A stretch of DNA of 64,000 bases. Source: Methylobacterium sp. R2-1. GTDB lineage: Bacteria > Pseudomonadota > Alphaproteobacteria > Rhizobiales > Beijerinckiaceae. A model generated the notes under the pieces. The model was not told where the DNA came from. It made no database searches and saw nothing but the letters and a program-made list of their open reading frames with translations. The DNA is taken from assembly GCF_014191355.1 (NCBI RefSeq), contig NZ_JACHWM010000001.1, forward strand, positions 434,001 through 498,000, given 5' to 3'. Both the position numbers and the translations under genes were made by a program. Shown piece after piece: positions 47,423-55,655 of the stretch (its first letter is position 1; each line of letters opens with the position of its first letter).

Positions 47423-48724
47423 TCAGTGCGGCCCGGTCGGCTGCGTGTCGGTCGCTTTCGCGAGGAAGCGCATCAGCGCCTCGCGGTCCTCGGCGCTGTT
47501 GATCGTCTGCTCGGGCATCCGCGTGCCTGGCGTGTACCGCGCGGGGCCGACCTCGAACAGGCGGGCGACCGTCTCCGGGGTCCAGACGATGTCCATGCCC
47601 CTGAGCGCCTCGGAGTAGCGATAGCCCGGAACGGCGGCGATGCGCCGGCCGAAGAGTCCGGCAAGCGTCGGACCGGCGCGGGGCGCTTCGTCCGGCGTCA
47701 GCGTGTGGCAAGCCACGCAGGCGCGAAACACCTCCGCACCGCGCTCGCCGTGGAAGGCCGCCAGCGCATCCGCCGGACGGGGCATGGCGAGCGGACCGAT
47801 CGGCTCACCGTTGCTCGCGTTCCACCGCCGCACGAGGCGGTCACTGCCGCCCGTGACGAGTTCGCTCCCGTCCGGCCGCCATGCCACCGACCAGACCGGC
47901 AGGCCCGGCCCGACCAAGTTGAACAGCACCTTCCTGGTTGCCCGCTCGATCATCGCGACGCTCCCGCCGGCGCTCGCCGCGGCGATCCGGGTGCCGTCGG
48001 GGGAGGGCGCCAACGCGACGACCGGCGCTGGGCCGAGTTCGACCTGCCCCCGCACGCTTCCATCCCGCGCGAGAAATCGCACCGTCGCATCCGCGCCTGC
48101 TGCGGCAATCTCGCCGTCAGCGGTGACGGCCAGCGCGCTGAGCGCGCTCGGCAGCGTCGCGGTCGCCACAGCCTGACCCTCCGCCGTCCAGATCCGCACG
48201 CTCGCATCGGCGCCGGCCGTGACGAGTCCGCCGCCGGGCAGGAAGGCGACGGCGTTGACGTTGCCCTTGTGCCCTTCGAGAACCCGCGCCGACCTGCCCG
48301 CGAGTGGCCAGATCCGCGCGGTGCCGTCCCAGGCGGCGGAGGCGAGCGTCGTTCCGTCCGGCGACACGGCGAGCCCGGCAACCGGGCCGGTATGCCCTTC
48401 GAGGACGCGCTCCGGCTCGGCCTGACCCAGCCGCCACAACGCAATGCGCCCGTCCTCCGAGCCGCTGGCAAAGCGCCCATCGGACAAGGCGGCGACCGCG
48501 TTCACCGCACCGTCGTGGAAGCGCAAGACGCTCAATGCCGCGCCGGTGTCGAGGCCCCAGATGATCGCCGCCTGATCGAACCCGCCGGAGACCGCGAGGC
48601 GACCATCGCCCGTGATCGCGAGCGCCCGCACCGGCCCACCGTGCCCGCGCATCTGCGCCATCGCCGGCAGCGCGAGCAGCAGGGCGGCGATCACCCCGAG
48701 AATCCGCGTCGCCCCCATTGTCAT
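47423..48724 (-). CDS. Exported WD40-repeat/cytochrome c fusion protein
   Basis: 433 residues. A signal peptide (LGVIAALLLALPAMA) is followed by about seven WD40-like repeats (residues about 25-320: GHGGPVRALAITGDG, ILEGHTGPVAGLAVSPDG and similar), and a C-terminal monohaem cytochrome c domain with CVACH at 336-340 and a probable axial Met403 in GTRMPEQTIN. It should be a periplasmic electron carrier on a beta-propeller; its partner is unknown. The start is ATG 48724 with GGAG nine bases upstream. The same frame stays open to 49900 on this strand, but that part is antisense to the MoeA-like gene. Confidence 0.9.
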   Translation of the reverse strand: MTMGATRILGVIAALLLALPAMAQMRGHGGPVRALAITGDGRLAVSGGFDQAAIIWGLDTGAALSVLRFHDGAVNAVAALSDGRFASGSEDGRIALWRLGQAEPERVLEGHTGPVAGLAVSPDGTTLASAAWDGTARIWPLAGRSARVLEGHKGNVNAVAFLPGGGLVTAGADASVRIWTAEGQAVATATLPSALSALAVTADGEIAAAGADATVRFLARDGSVRGQVELGPAPVVALAPSPDGTRIAAASAGGSVAMIERATRKVLFNLVGPGLPVWSVAWRPDGSELVTGGSDRLVRRWNASNGEPIGPLAMPRPADALAAFHGERGAEVFRACVACHTLTPDEAPRAGPTLAGLFGRRIAAVPGYRYSEALRGMDIVWTPETVARLFEVGPARYTPGTRMPEQTINSAEDREALMRFLAKATDTQPTGPH

Positions 48725-48796
48725 CCCAACTCGCTCCATCGCAGCGGACCATAGGCGAGAGGCCGGGGCCGTGTCCGCCCGCACGGGTGAGAGTTT

Positions 48797-48936
48797 CTGT
48801 CTCATGCTGCGGACGGGCGCGACGCCGAACCTTGATCCGCGACCGGCGATGGCGCATCGCTCACGACGATGAGACAGGACGGCGCCCCGCATAGCATCAC
48901 CGTTCCGCGCATCGCACCGTCCGCGCACGCGGACGG
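48797..48936 (+). promoter_or_regulatory. Candidate structured RNA leader of the Mo/W cofactor operon
   Basis: A closing stem CTGTCTCAT (48797-48805) with ATGAGACAG (48869-48877) encloses two further helices: GCGGA (48809-48813) with TCCGC (48836-48840), and GCGAT (48846-48850) with ATCGC (48856-48860). Forty bases on, CCGTCCGCG (48917-48925) pairs perfectly with CGCGGACGG (48928-48936), seven bases before the ATG at 48944 and across the only Shine-Dalgarno-like bases. A three-way junction followed by a start-site hairpin is the layout of a translational riboswitch. I could not match it to the Moco motif. GC-rich DNA forms hairpins easily, so this is a candidate only. Confidence 0.35.
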
Positions 48937-48943
48937 CTGAGCG

Positions 48944-50035
48944 ATGCGTGTGCCCTCCGCCGCCCTGATGCCGCTTGCCGAAGCCCTCTCCGGGTTGCGC
49001 AGACTCGCCGTGCCGGTCGCGCCGCGAACCGTCCCGCTGAGCCAGGCGTACGGATGCATTGCCGCGACGGCGGTTCACGCCGCTCAGCCCGTTCCGGCGG
49101 AACGCATCGCCCTGCGCGACGGCTTCGCCGTCGAGTCTGCAGGGGTCGGAGGCGCCTCGCCCTACGCGCCCGTGATGCTGCCGCGCGCGCCTGCCTGGGT
49201 CGAGGCCGGTGACGTCCTGCCCGCCGGCACCGACGCGGTGCTGCCCGCCGAGGGGTTGGAGGGCCGCAATGCCGTCGCCGAGGTCGGCGCGGGCGAAGGA
49301 ATCCGCGCCGCGGGCGAAGATCTTTCCGAAGGCGACGTCCTTCTGGCCGCGGGCGAGCGGATCGCGCCGCGCCATCTCCTCGCACTCGCCGCCGCGGGTG
49401 TTCGCGAGGTCGCGATCCGCGCCGTCCGGATCCGCCTCGTCGTGACGGGCACGTTCGAGCCGGAGGCGCTGTCGCCGATGCTCGCCGCCCTGGTCGAACG
49501 GTCGGGCGGCAGCGCCGAGACGATCGCGGTGCCCGACGACCCGGAGCTCATCGCGCGCGCCATCGCGGCTAAGGGGAGCGACGCCACCTTCGTCCTCGGC
49601 GGGACCGGCTTCGGCCGCAGCGACCGCAGCGCGGAGGGGCTGGCCGGGGCCGGCCGCGTGATCGCCCATGGCCTTGCCCTGCGGCCCGGCGAGACAGCCG
49701 GCCTCGGTGAGGCGGGGGGACGGCCGGTGCTGCTCCTGCCCGGACGACCCGACGCGGCGCTCGCCAGCTTCCTGGCACTCGGCCGGCCGCTGGTCGCGGC
49801 TCTGGCCGGCATCGTTGAAGCGCCTTCCCGTGCCGGCACGCTCCGGCGCAAGATCACATCCACCGTCGGCCTCGCCGAGATCGTGTTCGTCCGCGGTCAC
49901 GGATCGGAGATCGAGCCGCTCGGCGGGGCCGATCTGCCGTTGCGGCGGTTGATCGAAGCGGATGGCGCCGTGCTGGTGCCGCCGGAGCGGGAGGGGTATC
50001 CCGCGGGCAGCGAGGTCGAGGTGGTGCCGCTGTGA
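48944..50035 (+). CDS. MoeA-like paralogue, divergent
   Basis: 363 residues, shorter than true MoeA (about 410). The N-terminal region resembles MoeA (PLSQAYGCIAATAVHAAQPV, IALRDGFAVES) as do LPAGTDAVLPAEG and LLLPGRPDAALASFLAL. The central motif STGDEL reads VTGTFEPEA, and the D-S-N and GGVS motifs are altered (LGGTGFGRSDRS). The catalytic core is therefore changed and it may regulate or assist the other MoeA proteins rather than insert metal. It starts an operon with the fusion MoeA, MobB and MoeA, overlapping the next gene by GTGA. Confidence 0.82.
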   Translation: MRVPSAALMPLAEALSGLRRLAVPVAPRTVPLSQAYGCIAATAVHAAQPVPAERIALRDGFAVESAGVGGASPYAPVMLPRAPAWVEAGDVLPAGTDAVLPAEGLEGRNAVAEVGAGEGIRAAGEDLSEGDVLLAAGERIAPRHLLALAAAGVREVAIRAVRIRLVVTGTFEPEALSPMLAALVERSGGSAETIAVPDDPELIARAIAAKGSDATFVLGGTGFGRSDRSAEGLAGAGRVIAHGLALRPGETAGLGEAGGRPVLLLPGRPDAALASFLALGRPLVAALAGIVEAPSRAGTLRRKITSTVGLAEIVFVRGHGSEIEPLGGADLPLRRLIEADGAVLVPPEREGYPAGSEVEVVPL

Positions 50036-52008
50036 GCGCGGATCGCGAACTGGATTTCACCCGACGTCTCGCCGCGGCGGCCCGTCAGGAGCAGTTCCTC
50101 ACGGTGATGAGCCGGGAAGAGGCACTCGCCGCCTTCCGCGCGGCGATTCCCCACACGGCGCTGCCTCCGGAGACCGTTTCCCTGGCGCAATCGCTCGGCC
50201 GCGTGCTCGCGCGGGATGTGGCCTCGCCGATCGACGTGCCGCCCTTCGACCGTGCCCTGGTCGATGGATTTGCCCTGCGCGCCGCCGACACCGAGGGCGC
50301 CAACGCCGCGCGGCCCCGCCGCCTCCGCCTCAACCGCGAGATCCTGGCCTGCGGCGTCGCCCCGGCGCTGCCCGTCGCCGCCGGCACCGCGACGCCGATC
50401 GCCACCGGCGGGGTGATCCCGCGCGGCGCCGATGCGGTGGTGATGGTCGAGCAGACCGAGTTTTTCGAGACCGGTGTCGCCATCGATGTGAGCAGCCCGG
50501 TCCGACCGGGGCAGTTCGTCGGCTATGCCGGCGCCGACATGGCGTTCGGCGAGACAGTCCTGCGCCGCAGCACGGTGGTGACGGCCCGCGAGATCGGGAT
50601 GCTCGCCGCATGCGGACTCGCCGAGATCGCGGTGGTGCGCCGGCCGCGTGTGGCCGTGCTCTCGACGGGCGACGAACTGGTGGTGCCCGGCGAAGCGCTA
50701 CGGCCGGGCGCGATCTACGATTCGAACGGCGCCATCATCGCGGCCTCGGTCATCGAGAATGGCGGCGAGCCCGTGCCGCTCGGCATCGTGCGCGACGACG
50801 AGGGCGCCCTCGAATCCGCGCTGCGCGACGCCCTGGCGCGGGGCGATCTCGTCGTGCTCTCCGGCGGCACCTCGAAGGGGGCGGGCGACGTCTCCCACCG
50901 CATCCTGTCGCGGCTGGGCGAGCCCGGCATCCTCGTCCACGGCGTCGCGCTCAAGCCCGGCAAGCCGCTCTGCCTCGCGGTGGCCGAGGGCAAGGCGGTG
51001 GTGGTGCTGCCGGGCTTCCCGACCTCGGCGATGTTCACCTTCCACGAATTCGTGGTGCCGCTGGTGCGCGCGCTCGCGGGCCTGCCGCCGCGGGAGGAGG
51101 AGGCCGTCCAGGCGCGCCTGCCGCAGCGCTTGGCCTCCGAACTCGGCCGCACCGAGTTCGTGATGGCCTCCCTCGCGCAAGGCGAGGACGGCCCTGTCGC
51201 CCTGCCGCTGCCGAAAGGGTCGGGCTCCGTCACCGCCTTCTCCCAGGCCGACGGCTTCTTTGCGGTGCCCGCCGCACGCTCCGGGGTGGAAGCCGGCGAG
51301 GCGGTCTCGGTGGTGCGCCTCGGCGCAGGGGTGCGGCCGCCGGACCTCACCGTCATCGGCAGCCACTGCGTCGGTCTCGACCGCGTGGTCGGGCTCCTCG
51401 CCGAGCGGGGCTTTCGCGCCCGCACCGTCTGGGTCGGCTCGGCCGGGGGACTCGCGGCCCTCCGCCGGGGCGAGTGCGACCTCGCCGCCATACACCTGCT
51501 CGACCCCGAGACCGGCCGCTACAACGCGCCCTTCCTCGAACCCGGCATGGCGCTGGCTCCCGGCTGGCGCCGCCTGCAGGGCGTGGTGTTCCGCGCCGGC
51601 GATCCCCGCTTCGAGGGCCGCAGCGCCGCCGAAGCGGTGAGAGCCGCACTCGCTGACCCAGAGTCGGTGATGGTCAACCGCAATACCGGTTCGGGCACGC
51701 GCCTCCTCGTGGATGGCCTCATCAGCACTGCGCGGCCCCCTGGCTTCTGGAACCAGCCGCGCTCGCACAACGCCGTCGCGGCGGCCGTGGCGCAGGGAAG
51801 GGCCGATTGGGGCGTGGCGATTTCGAGTGTCGCGAAGGCCTACGGCCTAGGCTTCCTGCCGCTGGCGCAGGAGCATTACGACTTTGCCTACCGCGAGGCG
51901 GATCGCGAGAAGCCGGCGCTCGCCGCCTTCCTGGCGCTGCTCGGCACCGACGCCGCCGACGCCGCCCTGACCGAACTCGGCTTCGAGCCCGGTGGAGGCG
52001 TTCCATGA
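50032..52008 (+). CDS. MoeA fused to a binding-protein-like (PBP-like) domain
   Basis: 658 residues. Residues about 25-420 are a full MoeA, with FDRALVDGFALRA, RGADAVVMVEQTE, VLSTGDELVVPGEAL, IYDSNGAIIAA, VLSGGTSKGAGD and VLPGFPTSAMFTF; MoeA inserts molybdate or tungstate into adenylylated molybdopterin. Residues about 438-650 form a periplasmic-binding-protein-like domain without a signal peptide (family PF12727-type), with VMVNRNTGSGTRLLVDGL as a likely anion-binding loop. The same loop type occurs in the nearby regulator. The domain may sense or deliver the oxyanion to the insertase. The fusion is known from bacteria and archaea. It overlaps neighbours at both ends. Confidence 0.92.
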   Translation: MSADRELDFTRRLAAAARQEQFLTVMSREEALAAFRAAIPHTALPPETVSLAQSLGRVLARDVASPIDVPPFDRALVDGFALRAADTEGANAARPRRLRLNREILACGVAPALPVAAGTATPIATGGVIPRGADAVVMVEQTEFFETGVAIDVSSPVRPGQFVGYAGADMAFGETVLRRSTVVTAREIGMLAACGLAEIAVVRRPRVAVLSTGDELVVPGEALRPGAIYDSNGAIIAASVIENGGEPVPLGIVRDDEGALESALRDALARGDLVVLSGGTSKGAGDVSHRILSRLGEPGILVHGVALKPGKPLCLAVAEGKAVVVLPGFPTSAMFTFHEFVVPLVRALAGLPPREEEAVQARLPQRLASELGRTEFVMASLAQGEDGPVALPLPKGSGSVTAFSQADGFFAVPAARSGVEAGEAVSVVRLGAGVRPPDLTVIGSHCVGLDRVVGLLAERGFRARTVWVGSAGGLAALRRGECDLAAIHLLDPETGRYNAPFLEPGMALAPGWRRLQGVVFRAGDPRFEGRSAAEAVRAALADPESVMVNRNTGSGTRLLVDGLISTARPPGFWNQPRSHNAVAAAVAQGRADWGVAISSVAKAYGLGFLPLAQEHYDFAYREADREKPALAAFLALLGTDAADAALTELGFEPGGGVP

Positions 52009-52541
52009 GCGGTCTGCGCGTCATCGGTCTGGCCGGATGGAGCGGGGCGGGCAAGACGACGCTGCTCGCCCGCCTCATCCCCGTGCTGGTCGGCCGCGGC
52101 GTGCGGGTCGCAACCCTGAAGCACGCCCACCACGCCTTCGATATCGATCACCCGGGCAAGGACTCGTTCGTCCACCGGCAGGCCGGGGCGAGCGAAGTGA
52201 TCGTGTCTTCCGCGCGGATCTGGGCCCAGATCCGCGAAGTGGAAGAGGGCGCCGAAGCCACCCTGCCCGAACTGCTACGGCGGCTGACCCCGAGTGGGCT
52301 CGCCCTGGTCGAGGGTTTCAAGCGCGCCGGGCATCCGAAGCTCGAAGTCTTCCGCTCGGCCAATGAGCGTCCGCCGCTGCACGGGGGGGACCCGCACATC
52401 GTCGGCATCGCCAGCGACGTGCCCTTCCCGCAGGCCGGCCTGCCGGTGGTCGAGCTCGACGACATCGAGGCCATCGCCGACCTTATCGTCGAGCGCGCCG
52501 AGGCCCTTGAAACGGTGCTCGCGCGTCTGGAAAGACCCTGA
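52005..52541 (+). CDS. mobB: Molybdopterin-guanine dinucleotide biosynthesis adaptor MobB
   Basis: A 178-residue GTP-binding protein. Walker A is GWSGAGKTTL (11-20), followed by TLKHAHHAFDIDHPGKDSF and a C-terminal part containing ALVEGFKRAGHPKLEV. MobB interacts with MobA/MoeA and helps convert the molybdopterin cofactor to its dinucleotide form, but is not essential in E. coli. No MobA is in this operon. Its ATG overlaps the stop of the fusion gene and moeA starts three bases after it. Confidence 0.94.
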   Translation: MSGLRVIGLAGWSGAGKTTLLARLIPVLVGRGVRVATLKHAHHAFDIDHPGKDSFVHRQAGASEVIVSSARIWAQIREVEEGAEATLPELLRRLTPSGLALVEGFKRAGHPKLEVFRSANERPPLHGGDPHIVGIASDVPFPQAGLPVVELDDIEAIADLIVERAEALETVLARLERP

Positions 52542-52544
52542 GCA

Positions 52545-53795
52545 ATGGCACAGCTCACCGACGATTGCTTCGCCTTCGGGGGCAAGCTGATGCGGATCGA
52601 GGAGGCGGTGGCCTCGATTGCCGAGCGCTTCCCCGTGATCGCCGGCACCGAGACGGTGCCGCTCGGCCTCGCCGATGGACGGATCGCGGCGGAAGACATC
52701 CTCGCCGCGCATGATCTACCGCCCTTCGCCAACACCGCGGTCGACGGCTACGCCGTACGTTTCGCCGACCTCGCGCCGGAGGGCGAGACCGTCCTGCCGG
52801 TGGGCGGACGGCTCGCGGCCGGCGCTGCCGCCGGAGCGATGCAGGAAGGGACAGCGATCCGCATCTTCACCGGTGCGCCGATGCCGCCGGGCGCCGACAC
52901 CGTGTTCATGCAGGAGGACGTGCGCCGCGAGGGCGACCGCGTCACCCTGCCGGCAGGTCTGAATCGCGGCGCCAACACGCGGCCGGAAGGCGAGGATCTG
53001 GCCCGGGGCGGCCTCGCGATCACTGCCGGGCGACGCCTGCGGCCGCAGGATCTGGCGCTCGCCGCCGCGACCGGCCATGCGCGGATCGCCGTACGCCGAC
53101 GGCTCCGCGTCGCCCTGTTCTCCACCGGCGACGAGCTGACCGAGCCCGGCGCCCCGCTGCGACCCGGTGCGATTCACGACTCGAATCGCGTTCTTCTCGC
53201 AACCCTGCTGACCCGGCTCGGGGTCGCAGTGGATGATCTCGGCATCCTGCGCGATGACCCCGCGACCCTGCCGTCCCGCCTCGCCGAGGCGGCACGGGAC
53301 CACGACTTGATCCTCACCACCGGCGGCGTATCGACCGGGGAGGAGGACCACGTGAAGGCGGCGGTGGAAGCGCAAGGGCGGCTGATGCTCTGGCGCCTCG
53401 CGATCAAGCCCGGCCGCCCGGTCGCGGCGGGGCTGGTGGCGGGCACGCCCTTCATCGGCCTGCCGGGCAATCCGGTCGCGGTCTACGTCACGCTGCTCTT
53501 CGTGGTGCGGCCTCTGCTCGCGCGGCTCGGCGGCGCGCTGTACGAGCCGCCGCTGTCCTGGCCGGTGCGATCGGCCTTCGCCTACCGTAAGAAGGCGGGA
53601 CGGCGCGAATTCGTCCGCGTCAGCCTCGCCCGCGCGGGTGACGGTGGTCTGGAGGCGCAGAAATTCCCGCGGGAGGGGGCGGGCGTGCTGACCTCGCTCA
53701 CCGAGAGCGACGGCCTCGTCGAGTTGCCCGATGACGCCACCGGCGTCGCGCCCGGCGACACGCTGGCCTATTACCCGCACGCGCTGCTGTGGTGA
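52545..53795 (+). CDS. moeA: Molybdopterin molybdenumtransferase MoeA
   Basis: A 416-residue MoeA of normal length and motifs: LPPFANTAVDGYAVRFADL, IRIFTGAPMPPGADTV, RPEGEDLARGG, VALFSTGDELTEPG, IHDSNRVLLATLL, LTTGGVSTGEEDHVKAAVE and IKPGRPVAAG with GLPGNPVAVYVT. It is the standard MoeA of the cluster, the third MoeA-type protein in five kilobases. The upstream fusion MoeA may be adapted to another metal or step. It ends in a short inverted repeat and is convergent with the regulator. Confidence 0.95.
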   Translation: MAQLTDDCFAFGGKLMRIEEAVASIAERFPVIAGTETVPLGLADGRIAAEDILAAHDLPPFANTAVDGYAVRFADLAPEGETVLPVGGRLAAGAAAGAMQEGTAIRIFTGAPMPPGADTVFMQEDVRREGDRVTLPAGLNRGANTRPEGEDLARGGLAITAGRRLRPQDLALAAATGHARIAVRRRLRVALFSTGDELTEPGAPLRPGAIHDSNRVLLATLLTRLGVAVDDLGILRDDPATLPSRLAEAARDHDLILTTGGVSTGEEDHVKAAVEAQGRLMLWRLAIKPGRPVAAGLVAGTPFIGLPGNPVAVYVTLLFVVRPLLARLGGALYEPPLSWPVRSAFAYRKKAGRREFVRVSLARAGDGGLEAQKFPREGAGVLTSLTESDGLVELPDDATGVAPGDTLAYYPHALLW

Positions 53796-53810
53796 ACGGA
53801 CGTTCCGTTC
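53794..53810. terminator. Short hairpin between convergent moeA and regulator genes
   Basis: GAACGGA-CGT-TCCGTTC: a perfect 7-base stem with a 3-base loop, beginning in the moeA stop codon. It lies in the 46-base gap between convergent genes and could end one or both transcripts, though there is no T run. Confidence 0.3.
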
Positions 53811-53841
53811 GCTCCGCCCGAGAAGGCCCGATCGTGCAGGA

Positions 53842-54879
53842 TCAGGCGGGTGGCGCGTAGCCCGACGCCCGTCCGGCCCGCTTGGATAAGTCCGCGCGTA
53901 AGGCGTTGAGCTTTTCCGCGCCGATCCTCGCGCCGATTGCGAGGAAGTAGATCTCCCAGCCCACGGGACGGTAGTCGAGGGCGAAGCGCTCGGCGACGGC
54001 GCGGGTGCCCATGCCGACATCGGCCGCCCCCGTCGCGATCAGCGCCGCCACCGCCTGGTGGGTGAACTCCTCGGTGTGATGCCCGACGATAGCCTCCGGC
54101 GTGAGGCCCGCCTCGGCGCAGAGCCGCTCGAACCAGATCCGGGTGCCGGCGCCGCGCTGACGGTTGACGAAGCGGGCCTGCCGCGCGGCGATGTCGGAGA
54201 GGGTTTCGAGCCGGAGCGGGTTGCCGGCGGCCAGCATCAGGCCTTGCTCCCGGCGAAAGAGCGGGACGACGGCGAGATCGCGATTCGCGAAAACGTCGTC
54301 GAAGGGCGACGGGGGCGGCCCGTCCGAGCCATAGTGAAAGCCCGCGGCATCGACGGTGCCGTCGCGCAGCCGCGCCAGGGCGTCGAGGCTGCCGGCGACC
54401 ATCAGGTCGATGTCCCGCCGCGCCTCGATGGTCTCTAGCAACAGCGGGTCGTGGCTCGCGGCGAGACGGATGCGGGCATCAGCCGGCTCCAGCAGCCGCC
54501 GCAGACCGTCCGTGAGCGCGAGCTCCTCCGCCGCGAGCGCCGGGGCGAGACGAGTCTGCGAAGCCGTGAGCAGCGCCAGCAGTGCCGTACCAAAGGGTGT
54601 GAGGCTGGTTCCGTGTCCCTTGGTCTTCACCACGACTGGCCGGCCGAGTGCCTGTTCAAGCGCCTCGAACTGCCCCCAGGCGGAGCGGTAGGAGATCGCG
54701 AGCCGCTCTGCCGCCCCCTGCAGCGAGCCCGATCGGCCGAGCGCGTCCAGAAGCGCGTAGGCGCTCCGCAGAGCGAAGGCGGATGTCCCCTCGCACCGGC
54801 CCTCCACGTGGAGACGCACATCGAGCCGGCCCTGCTCCGAAGCAATGGGAGCTCGAGGGGCTCCATCTACAAAAATCAT
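53842..54879 (-). CDS. ModE-type regulator with PBP-like ligand domain
   Basis: 345 residues. Residues about 30-115 are a ModE-like winged helix (RSAYALLDALGRSGSLQGAA, AISYRSAWGQFEALEQALGR, GTSLTPFGTALLAL). Residues about 125-335 are a binding-protein-like domain instead of ModE's usual molbindin domains; the loop FVNRQRGAGTRIWFERL resembles that in the nearby MoeA fusion. I use ATG 54879 preceded by GGAAAGG; the open frame begins at TTG 54885. It is divergent from tupB across 80 bases and is likely to repress or activate tungstate uptake and/or the moeA operon according to tungstate or molybdate. LysR-type control is excluded by the ModE-type helix-turn-helix. Confidence 0.88.
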   Translation of the reverse strand: MIFVDGAPRAPIASEQGRLDVRLHVEGRCEGTSAFALRSAYALLDALGRSGSLQGAAERLAISYRSAWGQFEALEQALGRPVVVKTKGHGTSLTPFGTALLALLTASQTRLAPALAAEELALTDGLRRLLEPADARIRLAASHDPLLLETIEARRDIDLMVAGSLDALARLRDGTVDAAGFHYGSDGPPPSPFDDVFANRDLAVVPLFRREQGLMLAAGNPLRLETLSDIAARQARFVNRQRGAGTRIWFERLCAEAGLTPEAIVGHHTEEFTHQAVAALIATGAADVGMGTRAVAERFALDYRPVGWEIYFLAIGARIGAEKLNALRADLSKRAGRASGYAPPA

Positions 54880-54959
54880 ATGCAAGGCCTTTCCTATTGA
54901 TCTTGCACCGTTCGGCGTATCATCCCGGCTCGTTCCGCGCAGCCCCGCGAGCCCGCCGC

Positions 54960-55655
54960 TTGAGCCAAACTCTTCAGGAGACCTTCTCTCGGCTGTGGAC
55001 GCTCGACCGTGACGTCCTGGCGATCGCGTGGTTGTCGCTGCGCGTCAGCCTGACGGCTGTCGGCATCGGACTTCTGCTGGGCGTTCCGCTCGGGGCGCTG
55101 ATCGCCGTGGCGCGCTTTCCGGGGCGCAACGCCCTGGTCGGGCTGCTCAACACCTTCATGGGCCTGCCGCCGGTGATCGTCGGGCTGATCCTCTATCTCG
55201 CCCTGTCGCGCTCCGGCCCGCTCGGCGCGCTCGGGCTGCTCTTCACCCCCACTGCCATGGTGGCGGCGCAGGCCGTGCTGGCGACGCCCCTGGTGGCGGC
55301 CTTGACCCGTCAGGTCATCGCCGACGCGGACGCGCATCTCGGCGAGCAGCTCCGCTCGCTGCGCCTCTCCGCGCCGCGACGGGCCGGGGTGCTGATCTAC
55401 GACGCGCGCTTCTCGCTGTTCACCGCCGCACTCGCGGCTTTCGGGCGCGCGATCTCCGAGATCGGCGCGGTGCTCGTCGTCGGCGGCAACATCGACGGAC
55501 ATACCCGCACGATGACCACCGCGATCTCGCTGGAGACGCAGAAGGGCGATCTCAGCCTCGCCCTGGCACTCGGCGCCGTGCTGATGGGCCTCGTGCTCGC
55601 CGTGAACGCCGCCGCCGCGCTCCTGCGCGGCCATGCCGTGAAAGCCTACGGATGA
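54960..55655 (+). CDS. tupB: Tungstate ABC transporter permease TupB
   Basis: A 231-residue inner-membrane permease with about five to six helices. The family segments are VLAIAWLSLRVSLTAVGIGL, LLNTFMGLPPVIVGLILYL and FGRAISEIGAVLVVGGNIDG, the last being the ATPase-contact (EAA-type) loop region. The start appears to be TTG 54960 (protein MSQTLQETFS); earlier TTG codons at 54897 and 54903 cannot be excluded. It heads the operon tupB-tupC-tupA, with the binding protein last, unlike the usual tupABC order. The gene is divergent from the ModE-type regulator. Confidence 0.92.
   Translation: MSQTLQETFSRLWTLDRDVLAIAWLSLRVSLTAVGIGLLLGVPLGALIAVARFPGRNALVGLLNTFMGLPPVIVGLILYLALSRSGPLGALGLLFTPTAMVAAQAVLATPLVAALTRQVIADADAHLGEQLRSLRLSAPRRAGVLIYDARFSLFTAALAAFGRAISEIGAVLVVGGNIDGHTRTMTTAISLETQKGDLSLALALGAVLMGLVLAVNAAAALLRGHAVKAYG

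Noticed and set aside
48797..48936. Labelling the leader a Moco riboswitch outright
   Set aside because: I could not recognise the conserved Moco-motif nucleotides, so it is kept as an unnamed candidate.
48725..49900. The N-terminal extension of the cytochrome frame giving an 825-residue protein
   Set aside because: The extension is antisense to the MoeA-like gene, and a clear signal peptide begins at 48724.
54897..54923. TTGATC and TATCAT as a sigma-70 promoter of tupB
   Set aside because: The spacing is only 15 bases and the boxes are weak; not strong enough to list.
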